Assembly (NCBI RefSeq): GCF_038443675.1
Contig: NZ_CP151762.1
Span: 2,356,001 to 2,420,000 of the forward strand
DNA: 64,000 nucleotides
Direction: 5' to 3'
DNA from: Yoonia sp. G8-12
Lineage (GTDB): Bacteria; Pseudomonadota; Alphaproteobacteria; Rhodobacterales; Rhodobacteraceae
Both the position numbers and the translations under genes were made by a program. The notes under the pieces were generated by a model that was not told where the DNA came from, did not search any database, and saw nothing but the letters and a program-made list of their open reading frames with translations. Positions 7,833 through 16,797 of this stretch are shown here, piece after piece; the first letter of the stretch is position 1; each line of letters begins with the position of its first letter.

Positions 7833-9641
7833 ATGGACGACTATTTCCTCAAGTTTGAAGACCGGACACCGGAGCCGCCACTGCCATATTCGGCACCGCG
7901 TGAGCTGCTGTGGCAGTCACTCGCGACTGTCGCGCTGGTTGTCGGGGCATGGTACATCTGGTGGCGCTGGACGGCCTCACTCAATACCGAGGCGATGTGG
8001 TTCGCGGTCCCGCTCGCTGTGGCCGAAACCTGTGCATACATCGGATTGATCCTTTTCGTCTTCAATCTTTGGAAAGACGATCCAATTGAGATACTGGCCC
8101 CTCCGTCGTGCCTCAATGATATTGCACCCGATCACCCCGAGGGCGACCGCCCCCTGGCTGTGGATATCATGTTCGCAACCTATAACGAGGATCCCGCGCT
8201 GGTGCGCCTTGGTCTGCGCGATGCCAAGACAATCACATATCCCCACGCGATCGACATTCGTATTCATGTGCTTGATGACGGACGCCGCGCCGAGATGCGC
8301 CGCATCGCCGAAGAAGAAGGGGTCAACTATATTACGCGCACCACAAACGAGGGCTTCAAGGCCGGTAACCTGCGGCATGCGATGGAGCAGACCTCGGGCG
8401 ACCTGCTGATCATCTGCGACGCCGACACACGGCCCTTTCCCACAATTCTTGAAAATACTTTGGGGTACTTCAATGACCCCAAGATGGCATGGGTTCAAAC
8501 ACCGCAGTGGTTCTATGACCTGCCCGAGGGTGAAACCCTCGATGCTGCCCTGAACCGCCGCTTTGGTCAAAAAGCAGCCATCGCCGGTCGCGCGATACAG
8601 AAAGTCGTCGGGCCAATCCGGATCGGCGCTGATCCTTTTGTGTCCGACCCCAAGATGTTTTACGATATCATTCAGCGCCGCCGGAACTGGGCGAATGCCT
8701 CTTTCTGCTGTGGTGCAGGGTCCATCCACCGTCGCGAAGCCGTCATGGAAGCCGCGTTGCGCAGCTTTGGCGCAAAGGTTGAAACCCGCGTCCATGCCAC
8801 AGAAGAGGTTGTGACGGTCTCAAGCAAAGAACGCGAGATTGCCTCGGACCTGATGGAGGCGATCCGCACAGAGGCGGCGACCACCGAAATCCTGACGCCT
8901 TACCGTTTTCATGTCTCAGAAGACATCTACACCTCGATCGTGATGCATTCAGATCGTGAACGCGGTTGGAAGTCGAAGATGCACCCAATTGTGGAAAGCA
9001 AGATGCTTTCACCGCAAGACCTGCTGACGTGGACCACACAGCGCTACAAATATGCGGGTGGCAGTCTTGATATCCTGATCCATGACAACCCACTCTTTCG
9101 GCGCGGCCTGACGTTTCCCCAGCGGATGATGTATGCCACAACGTTCTATTCCTATCTCGCGCCGATCTGGAACGTGATCTTTCTGATCGCCCCGATTGTG
9201 TATTTGTTCACGGGTATTTCGCCGGTGACGGCTTACTCGGACGCGTTCTTTTGGCACCTGATCCCGTTTCTTGTGACACTGGAACTGGCCATGATGGCGG
9301 GAACCTGGGGCGTGCCGGGATATGCGGCAAAGGCCAGCTATCTGTCATTCTTCCCCTTGGGTCTGCGGGCCATCACATCGGTGCTGAAAGGCAGCCAGAT
9401 CTCTTTCAAGGTCACACCCAAAGTGCGGCAGTCGGGAAATTTCCTCGCATTAGTGAGGCCGCAGATGGCCGTCGTTGTTTTGACGGTCCTTGCAGGTCTC
9501 TGGGCGCTAGGGGCACTTGCCGCTGACGCGACACCGCATTCGGCCACCGGCGTCGTATCCAACATTCTATGGGGTCTTAACAACTGTCTGGCAATGCTGG
9601 GCATTATCGGCGCGGCACTTTGGTTGCCCGGCGCGGAATGA
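7833..9641 (+). CDS. Membrane-bound family 2 glycosyltransferase (cellulose-synthase-like, no PilZ domain)
   Basis: 602 residues. Two N-terminal membrane segments (about 27-45 and 57-80) precede a cytoplasmic GT-A domain with the processive-synthase signature: DDG at about 148, DAD at about 196, a SED motif near 363, and QRYKYAGG near 400 in place of the usual Q(Q/R)xRW. Further membrane segments follow. This order is typical of BcsA-like and beta-glucan synthases, which polymerise UDP-sugars and extrude the chain. No PilZ domain follows, so direct c-di-GMP control is unlikely; the upstream partner-switching genes are a plausible substitute. No BcsB, BcsC or BcsZ homologue is in the operon. 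The polymer is not identified. Starts immediately after the acyltransferase stop. Confidence 0.88.
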   Translation: MDDYFLKFEDRTPEPPLPYSAPRELLWQSLATVALVVGAWYIWWRWTASLNTEAMWFAVPLAVAETCAYIGLILFVFNLWKDDPIEILAPPSCLNDIAPDHPEGDRPLAVDIMFATYNEDPALVRLGLRDAKTITYPHAIDIRIHVLDDGRRAEMRRIAEEEGVNYITRTTNEGFKAGNLRHAMEQTSGDLLIICDADTRPFPTILENTLGYFNDPKMAWVQTPQWFYDLPEGETLDAALNRRFGQKAAIAGRAIQKVVGPIRIGADPFVSDPKMFYDIIQRRRNWANASFCCGAGSIHRREAVMEAALRSFGAKVETRVHATEEVVTVSSKEREIASDLMEAIRTEAATTEILTPYRFHVSEDIYTSIVMHSDRERGWKSKMHPIVESKMLSPQDLLTWTTQRYKYAGGSLDILIHDNPLFRRGLTFPQRMMYATTFYSYLAPIWNVIFLIAPIVYLFTGISPVTAYSDAFFWHLIPFLVTLELAMMAGTWGVPGYAAKASYLSFFPLGLRAITSVLKGSQISFKVTPKVRQSGNFLALVRPQMAVVVLTVLAGLWALGALAADATPHSATGVVSNILWGLNNCLAMLGIIGAALWLPGAE

Positions 9642-9654
9642 GGAATTGAATAAC

Positions 9655-10980
9655 ATGAGCGTTAAAGACAACATCATCAAAGCACGTAGCCATATCATCT
9701 TTCTGCTGGCTCTGGCGTGCGGTCTGGCACTGGTAACCGCGATTGATCGCCGTTCTGACGGCGCTGACGACACACAGAACGCAGGTGGGCAAATGGCACA
9801 GTTTGACGACGTCGCACCACTGCCTCTTGCGATCACGGGGACCACTTCGCCAGAAGATATCGCATACGCGCAGATCGCATGGCGCTACTTCCAGAACAAT
9901 ACTGACCCCACAACAGGCCTTGTGAACTCGACAGACAATTACCCGTCCACCACAATGTGGGAAACCGGATCCTATTTCGTCGCAACGATTTCGGCCGAAA
10001 GGCTGGGTGTCATTGGGCGCAGCGAAGCAGTCGCGCGCATTGGCTTGGCTTTGGATACGCTCAACGACATCCGGCTGTTTGACGGGGTGCTGCCGAACAA
10101 GGCCTATAATGTGCGCACCGGAGAGCTGGTGAACTACGCCAATGAACCGGTCGAGCGCGGCCTTGGCTGGTCAGCCTTGGACATTGCCCGCATGGTGGCG
10201 GCACTTGGCCATGTCGAAGCCAACTATCCCGAACTTGCCCAACAAACCGCGCGCCTTATCAACCGGTGGAACCTTTCCGAAATGGTTGAGAACGGTCAAC
10301 TCATTGGCGGCAATATGATCGAAGGGACCTTGCGACGTGACCAAGAGGGTCGGGTTGGTTACGAGCAGTATGCAGCCAAGGCGATGATGCTCTTTGGTTA
10401 CGACGTCTATAATGCCTATGATGCGGAGCGCCATTTGATGGTGCGCGATGTCGAAGGCCATCCGATTCCGGTAGACACGCGGCTGCATCGGAACGTCACT
10501 CCTGCTTTTACCGTGAGCGAGCCATATCTCTTTGACGGGTTGGAATTCGGCTTTGACGCGCGGTCTGCGCGATTTGCAACTGCGATCTACAGTGCGCAAG
10601 AAGCCCGCTATCGCAATTCCGGCATCCTGACGGCTGTGAGCGAGTCTCACATCGATGTGGCCCCGTACTTTATCTACTCGTCTGTCTGGGGCGGTGGGGC
10701 GCCTTGGGCCGTGATGACGTTCAGAGGTGAGAGATTAGACAGCAAGCGCACGATCACAACAAAGGTCGCTTTCGCGTGGGATGCACTTTTCGGCACGGAT
10801 TATACACGTGAATTGGTGGCCGCAATTGCACCTTTGGGTGACACAGAGCGCGGCTGGCCCGAAGGCATTTACGAGATTGATGGCACGACAAACAGTTCGG
10901 TCACGGTGAACACAAACGCGGTGGTCTTGGCATCATTGGCGTTTCGCGCACACGGCCCCTTGATCAGGGCAGGGCGATGA
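9655..10980 (+). CDS. Second DUF3131-domain protein, membrane-anchored
   Basis: 441 residues from ATG 9655, preceded by AGGA at 9641-9644. An N-terminal hydrophobic segment (IIFLLALACGLALVTAI) acts as anchor or uncleaved signal. The DUF3131 domain (about 65-435) repeats blocks seen in the first copy at 4954: TGLVNSTDNYPSTTMW, PNKAYNVRTGELVNYA, and EGRVGYEQYAAKA. Unlike that copy it lacks the cysteine-rich tail. Two different DUF3131 proteins flanking the acyltransferase and synthase suggest successive periplasmic roles on the same polymer, for example one membrane-tethered and one soluble. This is inference; the biochemical role of the family is unsettled. Confidence 0.78.
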   Translation: MSVKDNIIKARSHIIFLLALACGLALVTAIDRRSDGADDTQNAGGQMAQFDDVAPLPLAITGTTSPEDIAYAQIAWRYFQNNTDPTTGLVNSTDNYPSTTMWETGSYFVATISAERLGVIGRSEAVARIGLALDTLNDIRLFDGVLPNKAYNVRTGELVNYANEPVERGLGWSALDIARMVAALGHVEANYPELAQQTARLINRWNLSEMVENGQLIGGNMIEGTLRRDQEGRVGYEQYAAKAMMLFGYDVYNAYDAERHLMVRDVEGHPIPVDTRLHRNVTPAFTVSEPYLFDGLEFGFDARSARFATAIYSAQEARYRNSGILTAVSESHIDVAPYFIYSSVWGGGAPWAVMTFRGERLDSKRTITTKVAFAWDALFGTDYTRELVAAIAPLGDTERGWPEGIYEIDGTTNSSVTVNTNAVVLASLAFRAHGPLIRAGR

Positions 10981-11678
10981 TAGCACGTCTCTTGCTACAT
11001 GCGCTTTGGCTCGGTTTGACCGCATCGTCGTTGGTCGCAGCGCCGTGTGTCTCGAACACTTTCGATCGGCCGTTGCCAGGGGCAACGAGCGTCGTATCGC
11101 ATGTCTCAGATGTTCCATCAGCGCAGTTTCCGGCGTTCTGGCAAGACGGAGTCGTCAACGGATACGCTTACACAATATTCGCATCAGCTGAAGGGACACT
11201 GCGTCCGACCGACGCCTTTCAGGACTGGGAGATCAAAATCACCTGCGACGTGTCTGCGCAAACCTGTGAAATGTCCCGCGTGGGGATCCCGCCTGAAGAT
11301 GCAGAGATTGTATCAAGATCAATTGGCCAATGCCTGCTGGGCGCAGAAGTGGAGGCAGTTGCACCTGTCCCGGTTGCTGCTGCCGTTCCAGCCACAGACC
11401 CTATTAACGCCGCAGTCGCGCCGGAAACGGTCGGCACAAGTGCAAAAACAGCGAAAGTAGTTTGCCGGGCAGCGTCGGTTGAAGAAACCGATGACGTCGC
11501 GGCGCTTCAGCGCTTACTGGTCATAGCAGGTGAAAACCCGGGACAGGTCGATGGTGTCCTGGGCCCGAAGTCCATTTCTGCAATTGAAGCTTTCTCGCCG
11601 GGATCAAGTGCAAACCGGACGGTGCCCGAACTGATCTCCCTGCTGGAAACGTATCTTTGTGGACCTCAGAATGGATGA
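10977..11678 (+). CDS. Secreted protein with C-terminal peptidoglycan-binding-like domain
   Basis: 233 residues, starting in an ATGA overlap with the DUF3131 gene. A signal peptide (residues 1-21, ending SSLVAA) leads to a domain of about 100 residues with four cysteines that I do not recognise, then an Ala/Pro/Val-rich linker (about 120-155) and a C-terminal stretch (about 172-230) with the PG_binding_1 pattern DVAALQRLLVIAGENPGQVD followed by GVLGPKSISAIEAF. The binding-type domain suggests anchoring to the cell wall. As the last sizeable gene of the operon it may hold the polymer or the DUF3131 proteins at the envelope. This role is inferred only from position and domain. Confidence 0.68.
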   Translation: MIARLLLHALWLGLTASSLVAAPCVSNTFDRPLPGATSVVSHVSDVPSAQFPAFWQDGVVNGYAYTIFASAEGTLRPTDAFQDWEIKITCDVSAQTCEMSRVGIPPEDAEIVSRSIGQCLLGAEVEAVAPVPVAAAVPATDPINAAVAPETVGTSAKTAKVVCRAASVEETDDVAALQRLLVIAGENPGQVDGVLGPKSISAIEAFSPGSSANRTVPELISLLETYLCGPQNG

Positions 11679-11779
11679 ACTACAGCAAGAAGATCATCGA
11701 GGCAGAGGGTGTGAACTCCGGACGCAGCGATGATGCGAAGGTGGATGCGCTTGGGTTCTTTAACGACCGCAAGACTTAG
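11675..11779 (+). CDS. Tiny ORF translationally coupled to the polysaccharide operon (34 aa)
   Basis: A 34-codon frame begins with the ATG at 11675, which overlaps the stop of the preceding gene in the same ATGA arrangement used throughout this operon. The peptide is charged and soluble (starts MNYSKKIIEAEG, ends ALGFFNDRKT), with no signal or membrane segment. It may be a genuine small protein, the remnant of a larger deleted gene, or chance. I do not recognise it. Confidence 0.25.
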   Translation: MNYSKKIIEAEGVNSGRSDDAKVDALGFFNDRKT

Positions 11780-12011
11780 TTCAGTTTCCTTTCAAGTGCT
11801 ATTTCAAACACCTATGCTCAAAACATACAGCGCCACCAAAAAACTGCGATGAATGACTGCGACCCACCCGTTTCTGCCGTCAGCACAGTTTGAAGCATCT
11901 ACCGTCTTGGACTCAAACCAGTCATTCAACGCGCAGCGCGCGAACGTCTGGTTTTCTCTCCTGTGTCCTTTGATGACAGGAAGGCACGACTATCTTTTCT
12001 TCAAAACCACC

Positions 12012-12941
12012 TCAATCGCGCAGCGTGGCGCGCAAGGCCTCAAACAATTCTGCCTTATGGGTGTAGGGCATCGCGTGATCCGCCCCTTCCACGACCTCTT
12101 GTCTTGCATCCCTGTTCCACAACCCCAAAAGACCCACAGCGCGGATCGAGATCACCGGATCTTCCCGTCCCCAGATTGCCGCAACAGCAATGCCCTGACG
12201 GTACAGTCTGCGATGATCTTCCTCTTGGTTCTCATTCAGCATCCCACGCCGCGATGACAGTTGCGCAGGCAGATAGCCGCGGCGCTTCAACTCATTGCGT
12301 TGCGCGCTCAGGACCGGCTCAATCTCGCGGGTTTTGCCACGCGCGGGGATCGCTTTGCGCATACGCTCATGCCCGAAAGCAGCATGGACCCAATCCCCCA
12401 GCCACGGCACCCGTCGGCAAAACCGCGAAAAGCGGCTCTCGTTGGTCGCGATGCCCGTGCTGGCGACCAAAATCACTTGCTTCACGCTGTGCGGATATTC
12501 ACTGGCAAAGGCGGTCGCAATGCCGCCACCCATCGAAAAGCCGGCAATTGTGATTTCTTCGGTAATACTTTGATCGGCGCAAAGGTCCGCCAATTGCCGC
12601 ACAAAGAATGCGCGGTCCTGTTTGCCCGCTGGGGCGTCCGACAAGCCGCGCCCGTAAAGATCATACATCAAAACACGATAACCAAGCCGTCCCAGGCCAT
12701 CGGCGACACCCTCCATCGCGATCATCGGGGTGGCAATGCCATGCACAACAACAGCAACTGGACCGCGCGCTGATCCAACCCAGCGGAAGTGGGTTATTCC
12801 TTGGGAAAGCGCTACGAATTCACCTTGCGCACTCAGGCGGTCTGCATCGCCGATCACAGGACGGCGGCGTTCAACCAAAAACGGTTGCGCCGCGACATAG
12901 ACGCCTAACGCGACTGCCAGAACAAGAAGCATCCAAAACAC
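12012..12941 (-). CDS. Alpha/beta hydrolase, membrane-anchored at the N terminus
   Basis: 309 residues. The first 18 residues are a hydrophobic anchor (FWMLLVLAVALGVYVAA). The hydrolase fold follows, with an oxyanion-type VVHGIATP, the nucleophile elbow GFSMGGG (Ser), an Asp in the WGREDPVI loop and a terminal His in EGADHAMPY. The triad is complete. The substrate is unknown; the family includes esterases, lipases and C-C hydrolases. It is the last gene of a minus-strand run from 14510, with a 34-base gap to the upstream ornithine-cyclodeaminase-like gene. Confidence 0.8.
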   Translation of the reverse strand: MFWMLLVLAVALGVYVAAQPFLVERRRPVIGDADRLSAQGEFVALSQGITHFRWVGSARGPVAVVVHGIATPMIAMEGVADGLGRLGYRVLMYDLYGRGLSDAPAGKQDRAFFVRQLADLCADQSITEEITIAGFSMGGGIATAFASEYPHSVKQVILVASTGIATNESRFSRFCRRVPWLGDWVHAAFGHERMRKAIPARGKTREIEPVLSAQRNELKRRGYLPAQLSSRRGMLNENQEEDHRRLYRQGIAVAAIWGREDPVISIRAVGLLGLWNRDARQEVVEGADHAMPYTHKAELFEALRATLRD

Positions 12942-12975
12942 TACCGCTGTCCCCTTCCAAGAACTCTGGAGCCTC

Positions 12976-13890
12976 TTAGCCCTCTGCCGACCAGGCTTCC
13001 AGTATGTATCGGCTCGTCATCAGATCCAGATGCGCGCCACCGCCGTTCTTAAACAGGGTAATCTCGTTGTTATTGTGACGCTGGAACTGGTCAAGCTCAT
13101 AGTAATCGGCGACCACATCATCGGCGCGAAACGCACCTGCGGCGATCGGAATTTTTAGCTCGCCGATATGTCCAATCGTCGTCTCGCGACTATCAACAAA
13201 AACCCTCGCGCGTTGCAGGGCTGCATCATCGACCTCACGCATGTCAGGGCGATAGGCTCCGATCAGGTCAACATGCTGGCCCGGTTGCAACCAAGCGCCT
13301 TTGACAACCGGTGCGGTGGACATGGTGGCAGATGTGATGATGTCCGCGCCCTTGACCGCCTGCTCCAGATCGTCTGCAATCGCCACATCCGGATTTGCCG
13401 CTTGAAACGCCTGTGCGCCTTCGGGCGACCGGTTCCAGACAGTGAATGCCGCATCGGGAAAGGCTGCGCCATAAGCCTCATAGAGCGAATGCCCCACCGT
13501 GCCAGCCCCGACAATCAGGATATTTCGACTGTCAGGCCGTGCCAAACGGCGGGCCGCCAAAAGACTATCACCTGCGGTTTTCCACTTCGTCACCAGCGCG
13601 AAATCAAGGATCGCCTCTAGCGCGCCATCTTGGCCGGAAAACAGGTTCACGGCACCACCAATCGCAGGTTTCCCGACGGCCTTATTGCCAGGAAAAATCG
13701 TGGCGCATTTCACGGCCAACCCCAGTCCCGCAATCCAGGCCGAACGATTCAGCAGCGTGTTGTTGCCCTCGTATAGAAACACATCCTCTACATCCGCCTT
13801 AGGGCCCTCATGCCCAGCGGCCAAAGCATCGGTCAGCGCCAACCAATCCAGTTTCTTCTGGCCTTCCTCGAAAGGGATCATCACCGTCAT
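12976..13890 (-). CDS. Ornithine cyclodeaminase / mu-crystallin family protein
   Basis: 304 residues. A Rossmann segment lies in the middle (ILIVGAGTVGHSLYEAYGAA), and the conserved C-terminal block TLFKNGGGAHLDL matches the family. Members include ornithine cyclodeaminase, alanine dehydrogenase (archaeal type) and reductases for cyclic imines such as pyrroline-2-carboxylate. Sequence alone does not decide among them. The start overlaps the stop of the HAD gene (ATGA at 13887-13890), so the two are coupled. Confidence 0.78.
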   Translation of the reverse strand: MTVMIPFEEGQKKLDWLALTDALAAGHEGPKADVEDVFLYEGNNTLLNRSAWIAGLGLAVKCATIFPGNKAVGKPAIGGAVNLFSGQDGALEAILDFALVTKWKTAGDSLLAARRLARPDSRNILIVGAGTVGHSLYEAYGAAFPDAAFTVWNRSPEGAQAFQAANPDVAIADDLEQAVKGADIITSATMSTAPVVKGAWLQPGQHVDLIGAYRPDMREVDDAALQRARVFVDSRETTIGHIGELKIPIAAGAFRADDVVADYYELDQFQRHNNNEITLFKNGGGAHLDLMTSRYILEAWSAEG

Positions 13891-14510
13891 TGTGCAGCCT
13901 CCTTGCCCAAAACGCCTTCCGCAACCAGCCGATCCGCCCAGCCCTGCGGGTGTTCAAATAGATGCGTCTGCCACCCGCGTGAGGCGGCGGCGTTGATATT
14001 GTTGATGCGGTCATCAGTGAACAGCAAACTCGCAGGCGGCACGCCGCAATCCGCCTCAACCCGCGCGTAAATTTCGGCATCGGGTTTGATGACACCCATA
14101 TGGCCCGAAATATAGCGGCGGTCGAATTCATCTAAAAATGGGTAAACCGGTGCGGCGATCTCAAAGGTCTGTATGCCAAAATTGGTCAGGGCAAAGACCG
14201 GCACCCCGGTTTCACGCAAAGCCCGCAGCAAACGGACCGAGTGCTCGATCGCAGGCGCCGCCATGTCGATCCAGCGGTCGTGCCACATCATGACTTCATC
14301 ATGCCATTCGGGGTTGGCCTTGGCCGCTGCCATGATCGTGGCATGGAAATTCGCACCGCGATCCACCTCATCATTGATGCCGTGCAGGTCAATCGCGGCG
14401 AACATCGCGCGGCGACGATCTTCGCCGATCATGCTGTCGAAAAACCGCTCCGGCTGCCACTCGATCAGCACGTTTCCAATGTCAAAGACAACCGCTTGAA
14501 CGCCCGCCAT
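13887..14510 (-). CDS. HAD-superfamily phosphatase (class I, haloacid dehalogenase-like)
   Basis: 207 residues with all four HAD motifs: nucleophile loop VVFDIGNVLIEW at the start, motif II ALTNFG near 105, the motif III Lys in GVIKPDAEIY near 140, and motif IV FTDDRINNINAA near 165. Length and cap insertion resemble YihX/YjjG-like sugar phosphatases. The substrate is not predictable. It is translationally coupled to the ornithine-cyclodeaminase-like gene downstream, which might mean a shared small-molecule pathway or damage-repair role. Confidence 0.82.
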   Translation of the reverse strand: MAGVQAVVFDIGNVLIEWQPERFFDSMIGEDRRRAMFAAIDLHGINDEVDRGANFHATIMAAAKANPEWHDEVMMWHDRWIDMAAPAIEHSVRLLRALRETGVPVFALTNFGIQTFEIAAPVYPFLDEFDRRYISGHMGVIKPDAEIYARVEADCGVPPASLLFTDDRINNINAAASRGWQTHLFEHPQGWADRLVAEGVLGKEAAQ

Positions 14511-14540
14511 GGCCTTCTCCTTTTTTCCGTTCAGGACAGA

Positions 14541-15494
14541 CTAACGCCGCAAGGGACGCTGTAAAGCAACCGGTTTCACGCGCGCCTCGCGCCAAACCAT
14601 AAAAAGCCCCGCGCCGAGGATCAAAGCCATGCCTGCATAGTCCCACACGTCGGGGAATTCATCAAAGACCACCATCCCCCAAATCACGGCCATGGGCAGC
14701 GCAAGATACTCAAACGGGGCAACATAAGAGGCCTCAGCGACGCGGTAGGCTTGGCTGATCAGATACCCTGCGCAGGCTGTGCCCACACCGATTAGTACAA
14801 AAATCGGGTAGTCGGACACCGACGGCCAGCTCCATGCGCGCAACAAGAAGGCCAATGACAGATCGCTCTGATCAGCAAAGCGTCCGTCGCCGACGATCAG
14901 ACCAAATGAAATCCCTACGAAAATAAAAACGATCTGGATATAAAAGGCCATCGTCGCCGCGCTCTCGGTACCCCCGATCCGGCGTGTCAGGATGTGCAAT
15001 CCCGCATAGCAAACCGCGGCCCCCAGCGGCAAAAACGACGCCATCTGAAACGCAGAGGTGCCGGGGCGCATCATCACCAGCACGCCAATCAATCCCACGA
15101 CGATTGCCGCCCAGCGCCGAGGGCCCACCACCTCGCCCAGAAAGAAGACTGAAAACAGCGTGATCACCAAAGGGCTGACAAAGAAAATCGCCACCGCGTC
15201 GGCCAGAGGCATCGCTGCCAGTCCCAGAAAGAAGGTCATATTGGCAAAGACCACGCAAAGGCCGCGCAGAACGTGCATTTTCAACCGCTTGGTGCGCGCA
15301 ATGGCCCAGCCCGACGTGAAGGGCGCGATTACGGCCACAATGATCAACAACGCAATCACTGAACGGATCAGGACCACCTGATGCAGGGCATAGCCCACGC
15401 TAAGAAACTTGATTGCGACGTCATTGATCGAGAAAAACAGCACCGACACAGTGGCACAAATCGCGCCTAGCTTGGTTGCTGACATCGGTGTCAC
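14541..15494 (-). CDS. EamA/DMT-family transporter
   Basis: 317 residues, ten predicted membrane helices in two EamA repeats, as usual for drug/metabolite transporters of the inner membrane (RhaT/YdcZ-like). It starts at GTG 15494, whose last bases overlap the TGA that ends the restored yaiI frame; an ATG nine bases further in (15485) is an alternative. The apparent long overlap with yaiI disappears once the yaiI frameshift is corrected. Substrate unknown. Confidence 0.82.
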   Translation of the reverse strand: MTPMSATKLGAICATVSVLFFSINDVAIKFLSVGYALHQVVLIRSVIALLIIVAVIAPFTSGWAIARTKRLKMHVLRGLCVVFANMTFFLGLAAMPLADAVAIFFVSPLVITLFSVFFLGEVVGPRRWAAIVVGLIGVLVMMRPGTSAFQMASFLPLGAAVCYAGLHILTRRIGGTESAATMAFYIQIVFIFVGISFGLIVGDGRFADQSDLSLAFLLRAWSWPSVSDYPIFVLIGVGTACAGYLISQAYRVAEASYVAPFEYLALPMAVIWGMVVFDEFPDVWDYAGMALILGAGLFMVWREARVKPVALQRPLRR

Positions 15495-15936
15495 AGTTTC
15501 GCCGCCGCGCGCACGGCCCGTTCCAATCCGTCCAAGAACCGCGCCCGATCTGCCTTGCTGAACGGTTTGCCACCCCTTGGCGGAACGGATCAGCGGCGCG
15601 CATATCGGCCATCAAATCGCGGGTCGCCAGTACGTTGCCGATATTGGCCTGCGTCAGCGCCTCGCCATTATGCTTTAAGACCAGTGCACCATTTTCAATG
15701 CACCGCGCCGCCAGAGGAATATCGCCAGTGATCACCACATCGCCCGCAGTCGCGCGATCCGCGATCCACATATCGGCCACATCGGGGCCATCGGGCACCA
15801 CAACGGTTTCCACCAGCGGGTTGGGCGAAGGACGAATACCGCCGTTCGACACGACAAACATTCGTAACTTATGGCGTGTGCCAACACGTTCCACCTCGGC
15901 CTTCACAGGGCAGGCATCGGCATCGACGTATATCAC
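15491..15936 (-). pseudogene. YaiI/YqxD family protein (DUF188), frame broken by an apparent one-base loss
   Basis: The start is typical of the family ([15 protein letters not shown]) and the match is good to about residue 120. As written, the frame then runs into an unrelated cysteine- and arginine-rich tail and overlaps the EamA gene to 15421. In the next frame the missing conserved end is present ([20 protein letters not shown], then [12 protein letters not shown] residues and TGA at 15491-15493). The switch occurs at the CCCC run 15573-15576 (GGGG on the coding strand), where five are expected. Correction gives 148 residues, the normal family length, and restores a GTGA overlap with the EamA gene. 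The start overlaps the fghA stop (ATGA). The function is unknown; a PIN-like fold is suggested for the family. Confidence 0.82.
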
Positions 15937-16760
15937 GCGTATAAAGCCTCAGCATGAAAGGCGACATGATCTTCCATGAAGGTTGAAATAAAGAAGTAAG
16001 AGTGGTCATAGCCCTTCTGCAAACGGATCTGGCCCTCTTGCCGCTTGACCGCCATGGCCTCGGCGAAATGCGCGGTCCCCAGCAGATCACCGAACTGATC
16101 GTCAGTGCCAGTATCAATCAAGATCGGACCATCAAAACCGCCCGCCTGCATTAACAGTGTCGCATCATGCGCGTCCCAATTTGCCTTATCACCCAAATAG
16201 GCTTCAAACTGTTTGCGGCCCCAATCGCTGGCGGTCGGGTGACAAATCGGCGCAAAGGCCGACACCGACCGAAAGCGCCCCGGCAAAGACATCGCAAGTG
16301 TCAGCGCACCATGCCCGCCCATCGAATGCCCAGTGATCGACTGACGCGACATATCCAGCGGAAATTTCTCGGCCAAAAGTGCTGGCAATTCCTCACTCAC
16401 ATAGGTCCACATTTTGAAATGTTTGCCCCAAGGGGCCTCGGTCGCATCGATATAAAACCCTGCTCCCTGTCCCAGATCATAGGCCTCGTCATTGGGAACA
16501 TCATCACCGCGCGGGGATGTATCAGGATAAACCAATGCGATCCCCTGCTCGGCCGCCCACGCCTGTGCGCCCGCCTTGGTCATCGCGTTTTCATGGGTGC
16601 AGGTCAGGCCCGACAGAAACCACAGGACCGGCACGGGGCCATCAGCGGCCTCGGCGGGCAGAAAGACAGCAAAGGTCATGTCGCATGAACAGGCAGACGA
16701 CGTGTGCTTGTACACGCCTTGCGTGCCACCAAAGGCGCGGTTTTCCGAAACTATTTCCAT
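15933..16760 (-). CDS. fghA: S-formylglutathione hydrolase
   Basis: 275 residues. Hydrolyses S-formylglutathione to formate and glutathione, the second step of glutathione-dependent formaldehyde oxidation. Visible features are [12 protein letters not shown], the substrate-loop [13 protein letters not shown], the nucleophile elbow [10 protein letters not shown], and the Asp (TGTDDQF) and His (YDHSYFF) of the triad. The matching alcohol dehydrogenase is not in the window. The gene heads a coupled pair with yaiI (ATGA overlap 15933-15936). Confidence 0.92.
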   Translation of the reverse strand: MEIVSENRAFGGTQGVYKHTSSACSCDMTFAVFLPAEAADGPVPVLWFLSGLTCTHENAMTKAGAQAWAAEQGIALVYPDTSPRGDDVPNDEAYDLGQGAGFYIDATEAPWGKHFKMWTYVSEELPALLAEKFPLDMSRQSITGHSMGGHGALTLAMSLPGRFRSVSAFAPICHPTASDWGRKQFEAYLGDKANWDAHDATLLMQAGGFDGPILIDTGTDDQFGDLLGTAHFAEAMAVKRQEGQIRLQKGYDHSYFFISTFMEDHVAFHAEALYA

Positions 16761-16797
16761 ATGCTTCCCTTTCGTTTGCCCAAGGGCTAGCGCAGGT

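Noticed and set aside
11853..12553. Plus-strand frames opposite the alpha/beta hydrolase
   Set aside because: They lie mostly antisense to a hydrolase with a complete catalytic triad and have Arg/Pro/Ser-rich shadow-type composition.
15421..15490. Extended C terminus of YaiI overlapping the EamA gene
   Set aside because: The tail is out-of-frame translation past a one-base loss; the conserved end is in the neighbouring frame.
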